Part shown: piece by piece, positions 54,315 to 64,000 of the stretch
How the letters are laid out: each line of letters begins with the position of its first letter
How positions within the stretch are numbered: the stretch's first letter is position 1
From: Ottelia alismoides
Taxonomy: Eukaryota; Streptophyta; Magnoliopsida; Alismatales; Hydrocharitaceae
DNA length: 64,000 nt
Reading direction: 5' to 3'
Assembly: GCA_037367405.1 (NCBI GenBank)
Contig: JAZKJV010011598.1
Coordinates: 806,001 to 870,000, forward strand
Program-made: the position numbers and the translations under genes
Notes under the pieces: generated by a model
What the model saw: the letters and a program-made list of their open reading frames with translations, nothing else
The model's database searches: none
What the model was told of the DNA's origin: nothing

Positions 54315-54550
54315 AAAAATTAAGAAGAATCGTGAAAGATCCATTGCAATTGTAGGCTACATTTACAACCACATGGTACTTTTAAACATATTGAGAGAGT
54401 TTACAAATGATAAGGAATTGGTCCATCATGGTGTGACTCGATTTGCAAAAACATTTCCTTCTTTGCACTATCTACATAAAAACAAGCACGGTTTAATGAC
54501 CATGTTTACTTCAGAGAAATGGGCTATCCGAAGAAGGGAATGAGCCACTT
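54315..54550 (+). pseudogene. hAT transposase relic (DUF659-like region)
   Basis: Plus strand, one readable frame: VGYIYNHMVLLNILREFTND, KELVHHGVTRFAKTFPSL, HKNKHGLMTMFTSEKWA, then stop. The pattern YNH...L...R.FT...ELVR.G.TRFAT.F..L.SL...K..L..MF.S..W is characteristic of the hAT transposase core of plants. No termini found. Same superfamily as the BED fragment at 28411-28850, not necessarily the same element. Confidence 0.7.
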
Positions 54551-54555
54551 TCTTT

Positions 54556-55619
54556 TTCCAACCAAACCAATAAGTCAAGGCGTACGATGAATCCGAGACC
54601 TTCCTAACCAAAGAGATTCATGAGCTCAAGGCCAGGACTATCTTATCTATCTTATCTGGGGCCGGGGGGGTTGAGAAATTCTAGGATAATATAAAATGAA
54701 AGAACGAGACTAATATGTAGTAGTGCAAGATGAGTCAAGTAAGGTAAGTGAGGTCTGGTACGAGTGAGTTGCGGTATCTTAGGCTCGAAGGAAGAACATG
54801 ATTAATTCCTAAAAAGAATTAGATGAGATGTGGACTTATCAGCTAGGCTCACTCATCTCATATATTCATCAGTCTGCTTATTCTTTATCCTCCGTAGTTG
54901 CTTGCATCTAGCGTCGGTGATCAAAAAGTAGGTTGAGTCCTACACCCATCTCTAACTTTGCAACTTCACAATGAGAAAGAAGGGAGAGACGAATTTCCAA
55001 TACTGGAATCAATGTGGAGCCTAAGCATCTCAGTAAAAGGGTATCCACTAGTTTCAATGATCTGAAGTCTTATTTAAAAAGTGTTCTTGATCTCATGTCA
55101 GCAGGCCGAAAGGTCAAGACTAGGACGATGAATATCCCTCATTATCCTCGCCAAGAAGCCGAGACTGAATTGGAGACGCATGTTACCATGCATGGAGGCG
55201 TATAGATAGCACTACCCTTGGATCAGCTGAAATAACTATCCAACTCTTGCTTGTTGTTCAATACTCTGGTTAGCAGTAGTGGCGGAGTGAGTAGTTTGTA
55301 GAGTGATTAGCTGGCAGAGACTTGGGATAGCCTTTGGTACGGAGGAGCACCCTCCGTCAGACATCACTCTATCTTCTTCAGCTTGCTTGATCTTGTGATC
55401 CCCAGTTGGGTATGGTACCCGTTGAGCTTTGTGTGGAACCAAATATATTAGAGCTCGAGTCTCGGAGGAAAATTCTATCTCACTCGCTAGTCAAAAAGTC
55501 CAATGCTTGTTATCTCACTCGCTAGTGGCGATCTTCCATTTAGCCTGGAATCCCTTATGTTTGATTTGATTCCAATTCAAACATGAGATCGAAAGAACCT
55601 ATGAGAAATATTGTTGATT
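54556..55619. other. Unassigned stretch
   Basis: No LTR, TIR, LINE or hAT motif recognised. A plus-strand frame at 55014-55205 (63 codons, KSVLDLMSAGRKVKTRT) has no family I know. TCTCACTCGCTAGT is repeated at 55480 and 55513. Base composition and texture differ from the TEs on both sides; an organelle-derived or low-copy intergenic origin is possible but unsupported. Confidence 0.3.
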
Positions 55620-55716
55620 GTCAATCTTCTTTTTTTAAAGTCAAACAAGGGGGAAACACTCAGAGGTGTCCGCCCCAGAAATATATTAAATGAAACAACA
55701 AACTAATGCAATGCAA

Positions 55717-58700
55717 TCAAATGAATAGCCAAGAATCTAACAAACCCGACACCTGAATACAGATATTTTCCCTATAAAACCGATGAACAGAGAAAAGCAG
55801 GGCATTCCTGGAAACCATATGGCCCAAACAATGGCCACCGGACGAAGCAGGATCCTTCTCGACCGATGCCTGGCCTCCAACAAGGACTCGCAAAAAGAAG
55901 GGACCTCGTATCAACCCAATCCAAATCCGGGTCCACCCAAATTGGCGCTGATACCTGACACAGGAAGAAAAGGTGCTCAACAGACTCAATGCTGGTCCCA
56001 CACAAAGGGCAACTATCCGAAACCAATCCAATCATCCTAGCGCAACGGCTGCGAGTCATCAACCTCTTCCTTCTAGGCAGCCACACGAAAAAGCCTATTC
56101 TCTCAGGGAGGCCAAGCCCCCAAAAGACCCTGCAGTCCCTCGCAACCTCAGCCAACCGCGATGGAGGAGGTCTGCAAATAGTCCTATAGGCCTTACCGAC
56201 CGAGAAACCATTTCCACGCCATGCCCAGTGATCTCGATCTCCAGAGAGGTCGCCGAAGATCCTCAGGGAATCAACCATAATTAAGAACTCCTCCAAACGA
56301 TGATCCGAAAAATTAGAGTGAAACAACGACACCCAGTTGCCATCCGCTCAGCAGAAGCAACACGAACCTCCTGATCCGAATCCAAGGCAAATAAACGGGG
56401 GAAACGGTCACAAAGCGCAACATCATCCGTCCAATCATCCTTCCAGAAGGCGAAAGACTCCCCATTCACCAGAACCGGCCTGAAAAGAACCCGAAACCGA
56501 GGGAGGACCGACAAGATCCCTTTCCAAAAGGGCGAAGGGTGTGACCTAAGATCGATGCCCTCCGGGGCAGAGGCAGAGACGTTGTAAATCTGACGAATAA
56601 GCGCGGTACAGAGGTCCTTAGTGCTCCCCCAGATCCTGCTCACCCACTTCAGAAAGAGGGCTTCATTTAACGCATCGAGATGCCTGATACCAAGTCCGCC
56701 CTCACTCTTCAGGAGGGTGATAGTCTCCCAGTCCACCAGGTGAATGTCGGGGTCCCCCTACCCGCTCTTAGCCCACAGAAAACGACGCATCAGGCCCTCC
56801 AACCTCCTTCTAATTCCCGCTGGCAAGAGTCTCGTAGAGGCGAAGTAGATCGGAAAAGCCGAGAGAACCGCCTTCAGAAGAACCAGACGACCACCCTTGG
56901 AAAGGATCGAGGACTTCCACCCCGCGAGCTTCCTCTCCAACTTCTCAACAACCGGTAACAAGTATGCAAGATTTGTCCTGCCAACCATCAAAGGAATGCC
57001 CAAGTAGTGTAGGGGAAGTTGGGCACAGGTTGTTCTCAGCACATCACTGCACAGGCGTGCCACCATATCGAAAAGGCCAAACATAACCACCTTGTACTTG
57101 TTGGTATTCAGAGCCAGCCTCAACATCTCCCCAAAGAGCTCGAGAGTGATCGCCATGCCACTGGCCTCATCGTTGCCACCCTCAATGAAGAAAATGGTGT
57201 CATCAGCATACTGCAGCAGAGGGATCCGCAGGCCATCCCTCCTGTAACCGCAAGTGAAACCATTGTCCTGCACATGAGTAACCATACAAGCAAGCACGTC
57301 CGAAGCAATGATGAAGAGTAAAGGAGCAAGCGGGCAACCCTGTTTGACGCCCCGCTGTGGCTGAAAAAACGGCCCTCAGGACGCCCATTCATGAGGACCT
57401 ACATCGACGCAGTAGTCATACATCGCTTCATCCACGAAATCCAGAGCTCAGGGAACCCCCTTCTACGCAATGCCGCCCAGAGAAAGTGCCAGCCCACAGT
57501 ATCATAAGCCTTTGCGAAATCCACCTTCCAGAGAAGAGTTTTCCTCCCTTGCCTCTTCCAATCGGCAATAATCTCAGAGGCCAAGACTAGTCTCTCTGCA
57601 ATATGTCTCCCCGGAACGAAGGCAAACTGAAAAGGAGAGATAATATGCTCAAGCACCCTACTCAGTCTGACCGTGAAGACCTTCGCCACGATCAAGTACA
57701 AAGCGTTGGATAGCGCAATAGGCCTAAAATCTTCAATCATGTCCGCTCCCTCCTTTGGGTTGTGGACAATCAGAGCCTTGTTGAGGCAATCAAACCCTGC
57801 ATTGCAATGGCAACACTCTTGCACGACTTCGAATACCTCCGAAGCAACCAGATCCCAAAAGTCCTTGTAGAAAGAAACTGGGAAGCCATCAGGCCCGGGT
57901 GCACCGTCGCCGTTCAGACTCCAAACAGCACCGTAGCTCCTCCATGGTGACCACTTGAGTCAAGCTAGCGGCGTGTGCAGCCGAAAGTCGCTCCGCCCCC
58001 AGCCCCGTCCACCTCCGCCGCCTACTTGAGCCACGTGAGGAAAATTCAAGAAAATGATCTGCAATGGTCCTCCCAAGCTCCTTGTTACTTTCCACCCTGA
58101 CACCAACAACAACCAACGACCTGATGGTGTTGCCACGGCGCCTCCCACTAGCCACCCTGTGAAAGAAGGTCGTGTTCGCATCACCCTACCCTGACACCAC
58201 CAACAACCAACGACCTGATGGTGTTGCCACGGCGCCTCCCACTAGCCACCCTGTGAAAGAAGGCCGTGTTCGCATCACCCTCCCTGAGCCAGATGTGTCT
58301 GGACCTCTGCTTCCATTCAGTCACCCTCTTTTTGTCCTCACTAGAAATCTTCTTATGGGCCTCCGCTCTCCGAAACAGCTCAGCCATAGTGAGAGGCCTA
58401 AAGTCTTCAGTAGCGTCCAGATCGCGAACCTCCTCTTCTGTCGCCACTCTGGTCGCGCGGCGAGCCTCCCTCGAGTCCCTCTTAAAGGCGCATAGCCACA
58501 CCCGCAAAAGAGGACAGCTTCTGCACAAAGCGCGCAGCCACAGAATCGGCAGCAGGAATCGAGGTCAAGTGGGACGTCACCAGGTCCCTGAATGAATCCT
58601 CCAGCAGCCAAGCCTTTTCGTAACAGAAGAACACCCTCGGGGGCGCAAGGTCTCTAGAGTCCCAAAGGATCGGTGTGTGGTCCGATCTCGTCCGTTGTCT

Positions 58701-59347
58701 GGATGAAACATAGGAAAGAGGGAAGAGCTCCAAAAACTTCGACGATGCCAGGAAACGATCAAGACGGGAGCGGGAGCCAGAGTTCCTACACGTGAACTTA
58801 GTCCCAGCCGCATCCAGAACTTCCAGCTTCAAAGATTCCACCACCTCCACAAAATCCAGAGAACTAGGTTCTTGACCGCCCCGCATCCTCGACCTATCCG
58901 AAGAGAGCAGCATAACATTAAAGTCTCCGCCAATCAACCAAGGGCAACCATGGAAAGCAGTCCGAGAAGCGCGTAAATATGCCCAAAGCTGATCCCGCGA
59001 TGAGGGTTGGCACGGCTTGTAAACGCGAGAAAGAGCAAGTAAGGATCTCGAGGCAAGACACTCCAAAAGCACCATGAGAACATGAGTGCCCCTCAGTTCC
59101 GCCCAAATCAAAAGCGTCAAACTCTTCCAATCCACCAAAAGGCCACCCGCAGAACCAGTATCCCAATCGAACTATACTCGGAGAGTGACCCCACTCCGAA
59201 GGAGCGCCAGGTCACCATCGAGATAGACTGCAACTTAGTTTCCTGAAGAAAGACAACATCACATCCCCATTCTACAAATCTCGATCCCAAAGTTCGCCTC
59301 TTCTTTGGGTCACCCAGACCCCTGACGTTCCAAGAAAGCACCTTCAT
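55717..59347 (-). pseudogene. LINE-e ORF2 (endonuclease/RT/zf-RVT), frameshifted
   Basis: Starts at 59347 with MKVLSWNVRGLGDPKKRR in the context CAAATGA. Endonuclease: QETKLQS, then in a new frame GGDFNVMLLSSDRSRMRGG, FTCRNSGSRSRLDRFLAS (Cys for the usual Trp of TWRN), SDHTPILW. The duplication at 58094-58281 repeats the [18 protein letters not shown] linker. RT: FRPIALSNALYLIVAKV (about 57720), KVDFAKAYDTVGWHFLW, LLQYADDTIFFIEGG (about 57215, catalytic YADD intact), LHYLGIPLMVGRTNL. zf-RVT CPLCGTSIESVEHLFFLC is at about 56000. At least six frame changes. Confidence 0.85.
58094..58281. repeat. 94-bp tandem duplication in LINE-e ORF2
   Basis: Units 58094-58187 and 58188-58281 (ACCCTGACACCA.CAACAACC...GTTCGCATCACCCT) differ at about two positions. 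94 = 3x31+1, so the duplication shifts the frame. Confidence 0.95.
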
Positions 59348-59349
59348 TT

Positions 59350-60880
59350 GAACCAGTTGAGAGTCCCCCAATCTGCACTACTCCTGCCGCTACCGCAACT
59401 TTTGCTTTCTGTTCGGAGATAGGCGAAGATGCCACCAGTTGCGCCCGAGCGCGTTGTCTTCTGTGGTACCTTTTTCCGGACCTTTTGTCAGACCCCGGTT
59501 CGGAGCCCAAGAAAACCCATGTACTCAGGGTCTTCGCAGACCTCCCCTCGCAGATCCCATGAAGAGCCCTATCAGAGCACCTCTCGCACAACCCAGCAAC
59601 TGGAAAATCCAGGACAGGGCAGTCAGACTCGCCAACGAAAAGAGGCTCCCTCCCAAGGGGGCCAGGCAGTAACAGCGTGCCAGGAGCCCTCCAGGCCGGG
59701 GACGAGTCCAGCTGGAGAAGCACCAGATCCTTCTAGAAAGTCATAACCGGGTCTGGCTTCGAGAATGCAGGAGGCCCACCCATATTCGAGCCCGAGGCGC
59801 CTGACAAGAAACCCGGTAGACACATGGACCAGCGCAGACCCGCGACATGAACGCGAGATCCACGCAAAGGATTCGGCAGCTCGATCACAAAGATGCGGAA
59901 GACGAAAGGATGTGGCTCGCCCAAACGGCTCCCGAGAAATCAAAGGGCGCGACAGATGGCGCAGGGGAGGCGCAAACTTCCAGAGCAGATGCCTCGAAAA
60001 CCTCCTGACTCTTCGACTCCACAGAACAAGCAACCCCACAATCTAACACGAGGGTCACGAACTCTTCCACTCCCGGAGAGGGAGAGGAAGCGTCACAATC
60101 GACCTCCTCCCAGCCCGGCGGTGGCGGAGGAGAAAGAAGCTAGATGTGGAGCTGGAAGGAGAACCGACCAACGGCAAGGCACCCCACCGCTTCCGAAACC
60201 ACAGCGAGAGGGCATTCCAACAAAACCAGAGCAACCTCCGGGTCAAAACCCGACGAAGACCCATCCTCCAGAACCCGGATAAGAGTGCCCAGATGCGCAA
60301 GCGGTTGTCGTAAATCCAGGACATTACGGGAAAGGAAAGGGGCCCCGCGAATAATCACCGTCTGTGTGACAGAACGAACGCCCGCCCCATCGCCGAACCA
60401 AGGACGCCTCCAGGCGATAGCATTCCCACCCTGCGGAACCAACAGGGAGTCCTTCTGAACCTTCGACAAACCCCGGATGCAACAGCGCCCAACATGGCGA
60501 CATCACCTTTGAACCCGCCACAGCACCGGCTCGAAACCTCTGCCTCCACCGATAGCTTCAAGTGCACAACTTCAGAACCCTCTAACCACGACCCCACCAA
60601 AAGACCCACCAAACCTTCCTCTGAAGAGGGCGAGGCTGGCAAGACAGGTTCCTCCTTGCTTACAGTCTGGAAAGAGCCGAGGAGTCTCGCCCCCGGAGGA
60701 GCCACAGCAACCGCGCCCGACCGAACAGGGAGAGGACGCTCAACCAGCAGCGGACAAGAGCTGTGGCCTACTCTGTCGCAGGAGAAGCAACAAGAAAGGA
60801 AGGCACAGGCTGACGCAAGATGCCCCCGATCACCGCATCTGAAATATCTCCGACCCGGCTTCCGATGGGAGGCCACCATC
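59350..60880 (-). pseudogene. LINE-e ORF1 (zinc-knuckle protein), frameshifted
   Basis: From about 60879 (MVASHRKPGRRYFRC): knuckles YFRCGDRGHLASAC and CFSCDRVGHSSC are near 60835-60735. A spacer (SFQTVSKEEPVLPASPSSEE) and the shared core follow in the same frame to about 60480 and then in another (SKVQKDSLLVPQGG; IIRGAPFLSRNVLDLRQPLA; GRFSFQLHI). The tail (AVAAGVVQIGGL) approaches the ORF2 start in a frame displaced by one base from the stop-start overlap. Upstream sequence to 61116 is 5' UTR-like and GC-rich. Confidence 0.75.
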
Positions 60881-61228
60881 CAGTCGGCGCCATCAATCGC
60901 GTCCCCGCATGACCGTACCGCCTCATGATCGTCTCGGCAGGCCTCCTATTGTACAGGCTCCAGCCGAACCGCCTCGCGCCAATGCTCCGCTCCTCTTTCC
61001 CCCTTCGTACGCCAACGGGCCCGAGGATGCCCCTTCCTTCGAACCCCGCGCTTCGCTCTCACTCCTCGCTACCCTTGCTCTCCTCGCTCCCCTCGCTCCA
61101 TCCTCTTCTCATCAAAGTCAATCTTCTTATTGACTTTGATGTTTGCCCTACTATCCATGTCCCAACATAATGTGACAACAGGAGTGCTACCTATATTACA
61201 TCCAATCATGTATTTATAAGAGGACAAT

Positions 61229-61416
61229 CCACATCAAGATTGACTTTCGTACTTATTATTCGCAATATTGTCACTGATAAGAAGATCATTATCACGTACA
61301 TTTCCTATAAGCGCCAGTTTCCTTATTTATCACCAAAAAAACATCCCAAGAAGTGCCATTGTTTTCTTATGATAAGATGGGCATGATTAACATGCATGCT
61401 CCAACTTGTGGAGGGG
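61229..61416 (+). pseudogene. Copia RNase H tail relic
   Basis: Plus strand: HIKIDFRTYYSQ (compare HIEIDCHF.R), stops, FITKKTSQEVPLFSYDKMG, then MINMHAPT and a polypurine-like TTGTGGAGGGG (61405-61415). Corresponds to the ADIFTK...KLGM..IYAP end of Copia pol. Everything upstream was lost or is hidden beyond LINE-e. Confidence 0.6.
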
Positions 61417-62018
61417 TGATACTAGTTATTTGGTTTCTTGTACATTTTGCATGTTTTATTAATTTTATTTTTTTGAAAAAGGAAAGGGTTGTAACGTCCA
61501 AGGGACACCCACCCACAAAATTTTCTATATATTCACAAAATTGGAATAGTTGCAAGGACCAAAAGTCTCGAAGGTTTTTGGCAAGCTATAAAACATTCTC
61601 CGTGTACTCCTCTGGATATAACTCCATTCCATTCTAGCTACAACGACCAGAGGATAGTCGCGACCGAAATCTTGAAGAAATCATTGCCCCGTACCAACAC
61701 ATCAATAGATTCCCAAAAGGCATCCCAATCAGAAGTAACCACTACATCAATGCATGTTGCAGACCAAACCGCCCTTGTAACAAGGCATCCAAAGAAGACA
61801 TGCACAGCTTCCTCCTCTGTCATCATACAATGCTCGCAAGTGCCCATAATGCCCGAAAAAACCTGGCCCACCACTCGCTAGTCATCAACCAATCCTGTCT
61901 CAACACATTTTATTAATTTTGTGGGATGCTTCTTGTATTTTATCCAAAACACTTCTCTTATAAAAGAAGGCTTCGAGCCTCAATATCACGAAAGGTATTT
62001 CCTCCAAAATTCACAACA
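61417..62018 (+). repeat. Copia LTR relic interrupted by LINE-f
   Basis: Starts TGATACTAGTTATTTGG (61417) and, after removing LINE-f, runs to ATTCACAACA (62018), about 148 bp. CTTATAAAAGAAGG near 61955 is a TATA-like motif. Partner LTR absent. Confidence 0.6.
61467..61907 (-). mobile_element. LINE-f, 441-bp 5'-truncated LINE
   Basis: Perfect 13-bp target duplication TTTTATTAATTTT (61454-61466 and 61908-61920), T-run at its left (3') end. The minus strand begins inside zf-RVT (CEHCMMTEEEAVHVFFGC) and ends in AVWSATCIDVVVTSDWDAFW, SVATILWSL and a short 3' UTR. It inserted in a Copia LTR. Confidence 0.9.
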
Positions 62019-62233
62019 GCCAAATAATCATAAATTACAACATAATCACAATTTGATAATTTAGAGGTAACATGTTGTGATGACAACAGTGAATCCATTT
62101 GGATGACCATCTGTAACTGCCGTCCTTTGGTTTTTAAAAATAAATGAAGAATCCATGTCTAATGTAGGAAAAACTTCATTTTGGTTTTGCTTAAAATCAA
62201 TAGATAAAATAAACAAGGGAGGAAAGTGCACAC

Positions 62234-62320
62234 CTGAATTTGATCTTCAGGGAACTTCAACTTGACTTCCTGAGGGTTTTCTTCTTTTGTCCCAATCCAC
62301 CATGCATCCGAAAATATAAC
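62234..62320 (-). CDS. Candidate 87-nt internal exon of a host gene
   Basis: On the minus strand an acceptor (GATTTGTTAG) and donor (CAG/GTGTGC) bracket 29 codons, phase 0 at both ends: VIFSDAWWIGTKEEN followed by a Lys/Glu-rich PQEVKLKFPEDQIQ. This has the look of conserved protein and nothing like the surrounding Copia relics. The next phase-0 acceptor exon I can see on this strand is at 15170 (DKDVNFEFRGG), so the two may be consecutive exons of one gene with a very long intron. Family not recognised; a Trp-rich Agenet/Tudor-like segment is only a guess. Confidence 0.45.
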
Positions 62321-62639
62321 CTAACAAATCAGCAATCAAAATTATAGTGTCGATATATATATCAAAGAGTATTTGAAAAGTAGAATGCATCATAAGCATT
62401 TGTGAAATAAAAACTCAGAATCTATTTAATTATGATCATGTACCTCTCTTTATATTAAAAAAAAGGAAAAATTACAAGTACAACACAGGATTTCTTACAT
62501 ATGAAAACCAATGAGAAAAACCACATAATGAGAAAACATTTCTCAATATTCAACCTAAAGCTGAAACATGTATACCCATCATGTTTTCCAGCACCATGGT
62601 GGACATGCCAGCAACCGAATCTCCATTTAGAACCTGATA

Positions 62640-63110
62640 AGTGCAAATACACTCTTTCAAAATCATATCATATCCCTCGCATAATTGCAGTCAACTTCAA
62701 TATATTGTGCTCTCATGAAAAGTAGGGTTTCTTACTATAGACAAGACAACCTTCTTATCCCGTTTCACCTAGATAGTGACCTATAAATCCAGGAGGACAT
62801 AATTAACCTGCATTAAATCAGGAGTGCTCTGTGCCATGGCTCCATATTCTAAAGTCACCATAAGACCTAGCAACCACCATATGCTCCTTGCTCATCCAAG
62901 TCATGGTTGCATCCTAGCAAACCTTTTTGGGTCTGTGCATAAAATAGTTTTTTTTTTACGCTCTGTGCATAAAATAGTTAACCTTGCTCATATAGCATTT
63001 ATAACAAGAAGGAATAAACATCACAAGAGATCTATTCTTCTTGACAACATTAATGCCAAGAAAATATTTTATAGTCTTAAGGTCTGAAGTAACAAAGTGC
63101 TTGGTCTGGC
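62640..63110 (-). pseudogene. Copia RT/RNase H relic
   Basis: Minus strand pieces, high to low: SDLKTIKYFLGINVVKKNRS (compare LGYFLGIEV), then VTLEYGAMAQSTPDLMQVNY, LLDL, VKRDKKVVLSIVRNPTFHES (RNase H block, compare CDN.AA..I..NP.FHERTKHIE). A short duplication CTCTGTGCATAAAATAGTT occurs twice near 62935-62980. No LTRs. 62440-62640 is unassigned. Confidence 0.6.
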
Positions 63111-63683
63111 GTTGAACAAATAGGTCCGAGGTGGCAGTTGGAGGTAGCTTGGGTTTGGGGCAAGCAGGCTATCTGAGGATCAGGCAGACAGGCTTACTCT
63201 AAAGTTTGGGTTTGAGGAGGTGTATACCTTAGTAGGAGGTTTGAAATACCTTGGGTTTGGATTTCTTTTTTATTGAAGTTACACAGGATGGTGACGAACA
63301 ATGTAATGAATCTGGTTGTGAAGTTCAGAACTAACAATTCTGGATAAGTTGAATAAGGCATTTGAATAAGGCATTCAGTTTCCTCTTACCGTAAAACTCC
63401 CTATAGAGATTTAATACCCTGACCGCATGGTCTTTACTCTCCAAGGTGTTTGGATGTGTTGCCTTTCTGCAACATCTTGAGACCAGAGGGACAAGTTCTC
63501 TCTACGAGCAATCAAGTATGTTTTTTTCTAGTTTATACCTGAAATCTAAAAGGGTATCCTTGTTTTTATTCCAACCATCATCGGCATTATGTTAGCGTGT
63601 ATTCGACATTTTTTATGCTATCCATTCTTCTCTATTACAAGCAGCCACACCTCATTTGATCCTAATAAGGATAACCTTACGAT
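63111..63683. other. Unassigned stretch
   Basis: G/T-rich in 63120-63260 (repeats of GGGTTTGG). On the minus strand a short open stretch near 63480-63360 (PNTLESKDHAVRVLNLYREF) has no flanking splice signals I can defend. Confidence 0.3.
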
Positions 63684-64000
63684 CAAGGTTTTAAAAAACG
63701 TGAGGCGTATCGAGGCGTTTTTCTAGTATCGCCTCGAGGTGTATTGAGACGTATGCATCACTCCAGAAAGAAAATTTTCATAAAACACTATAGTTAATCG
63801 TAATTACATTTTGCAAGTTATAGAAATAATAACTTTGATAAAAAAAACATAACTCTGTGGCATTTCATAGCTAATTTCATGTTTCAAACATCTAAGTTCG
63901 CACCGCGTGGGAGCCAAATTATCTAAAATCCCTAACAACAACGATAAAAATTCAAAACATAAACAATTTGACCATCAAAATACATAAAAGCAAATTCAGA
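63684..64000. mobile_element. Left end of a GGCG-type TIR element, cut by the window
   Basis: CAAGGTTTTAAAAAACG at 63684, then GAGGCGTATCGAGGCG and ATCGCCTCGAGG before AT-rich sequence: the same layout as the left end of 13301-14320 (CAAGGTTCGAAAAAAC, GGCG..GAGGCG). The right end is beyond the window. Confidence 0.55.

Larger units (their letters stand above)
55632..61116 (-). mobile_element. LINE-e, full-length L1-type LINE
   Basis: 5.49 kb, minus strand, with a 12-bp perfect target duplication GTCAATCTTCTT (55620-55631 and 61117-61128). T-run at 55630-55637, then the shared LINE tail (GGGGGAAACACTCAGAGGTGTCCGCCCC, 55649-55676). ORF1 about 60880-59350, ORF2 59347-55717; both frameshifted, and ORF2 carries a 94-bp tandem duplication. 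Closest to LINE-a in the endonuclease start. Confidence 0.9.

Noticed and set aside
54590..55620. Mitochondrial or plastid DNA insertion
   Set aside because: Only an impression of texture; no organellar gene was recognised.
63360..63480. Minus-strand exon-like stretch (ESKDHAVRVLNLYREF)
   Set aside because: Short, with no defensible splice sites or family match.
1..64000. Bacterial-style operons, terminators or ribosome-binding sites
   Set aside because: Content is wholly plant nuclear; such features do not apply.

Overview
This is nuclear DNA of a flowering plant and is almost entirely nested transposable elements. The evidence is Ty1/Copia elements primed from initiator-Met tRNA (TGGTATCAGAGC next to the LTRs), plant L1-type LINEs with a CCHC ORF1 and an endonuclease/RT/zf-RVT ORF2, hAT and PIF/Harbinger non-autonomous elements, and a DUF1639 gene fragment (a plant-specific family). 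The GC-rich LINE frames would suit a monocot, but I cannot name the species. I see no rRNA, tRNA, CRISPR array, bacterial operon or virus.

Layout. 1-3460: LINE-a, minus strand, continuing off the left edge. 3461-12414: Copia relics; a plus-strand relic is split near the end of pol by a complete minus-strand Copia (7162-12203). 12904-13030: Tourist-like MITE. 13301-14320: non-autonomous TIR element with GCCTCGAGGC ends. 14460-15170: three phase-compatible minus-strand exons of an unrecognised host gene. 16396-19285: non-autonomous LTR element with TSD GTATT and a hAT-like MITE in its 5' LTR. 19724-27088: Pack-type TIR element carrying two exons of a DUF1639 gene, with LINE-b (intact ORF2) inserted in its left TIR. 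27089-29411: LINE and hAT relics and unresolved repeats. 29412-35234: LINE-c. 35274-40269: complete Copia (TSD TATAC). 40375-42738: Copia relic. 42752-46029: 5'-truncated LINE-d. 46126-53481: minus-strand Copia interrupted in frame by a second member of the non-autonomous LTR family (47943-50443, TSD AGTTC). 53482-55619: LINE and hAT relics and unassigned sequence. 55632-61116: LINE-e. 61229-62018: Copia tail and LTR with a 441-bp LINE-f inside. 62234-62320: another candidate minus-strand host exon. 62640-63110: Copia relic. 63684-64000: start of another GGCG-type TIR element.

How it fits together. Target-site duplications and reading frames that resume across insertions give the order of events: old LINE and Copia relics were hit by later Copias and LINEs, then by non-autonomous LTR elements and MITEs. 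All six LINE copies with visible boundaries lie on the minus strand, the same strand as the candidate host exons. One reading is that the cluster is the expanded intron (about 47 kb) of a single gene. That is inference: splice phases are compatible, but no transcript data are available. Only LINE-b ORF2 looks capable of making a full-length enzyme; every Copia gag-pol is broken.
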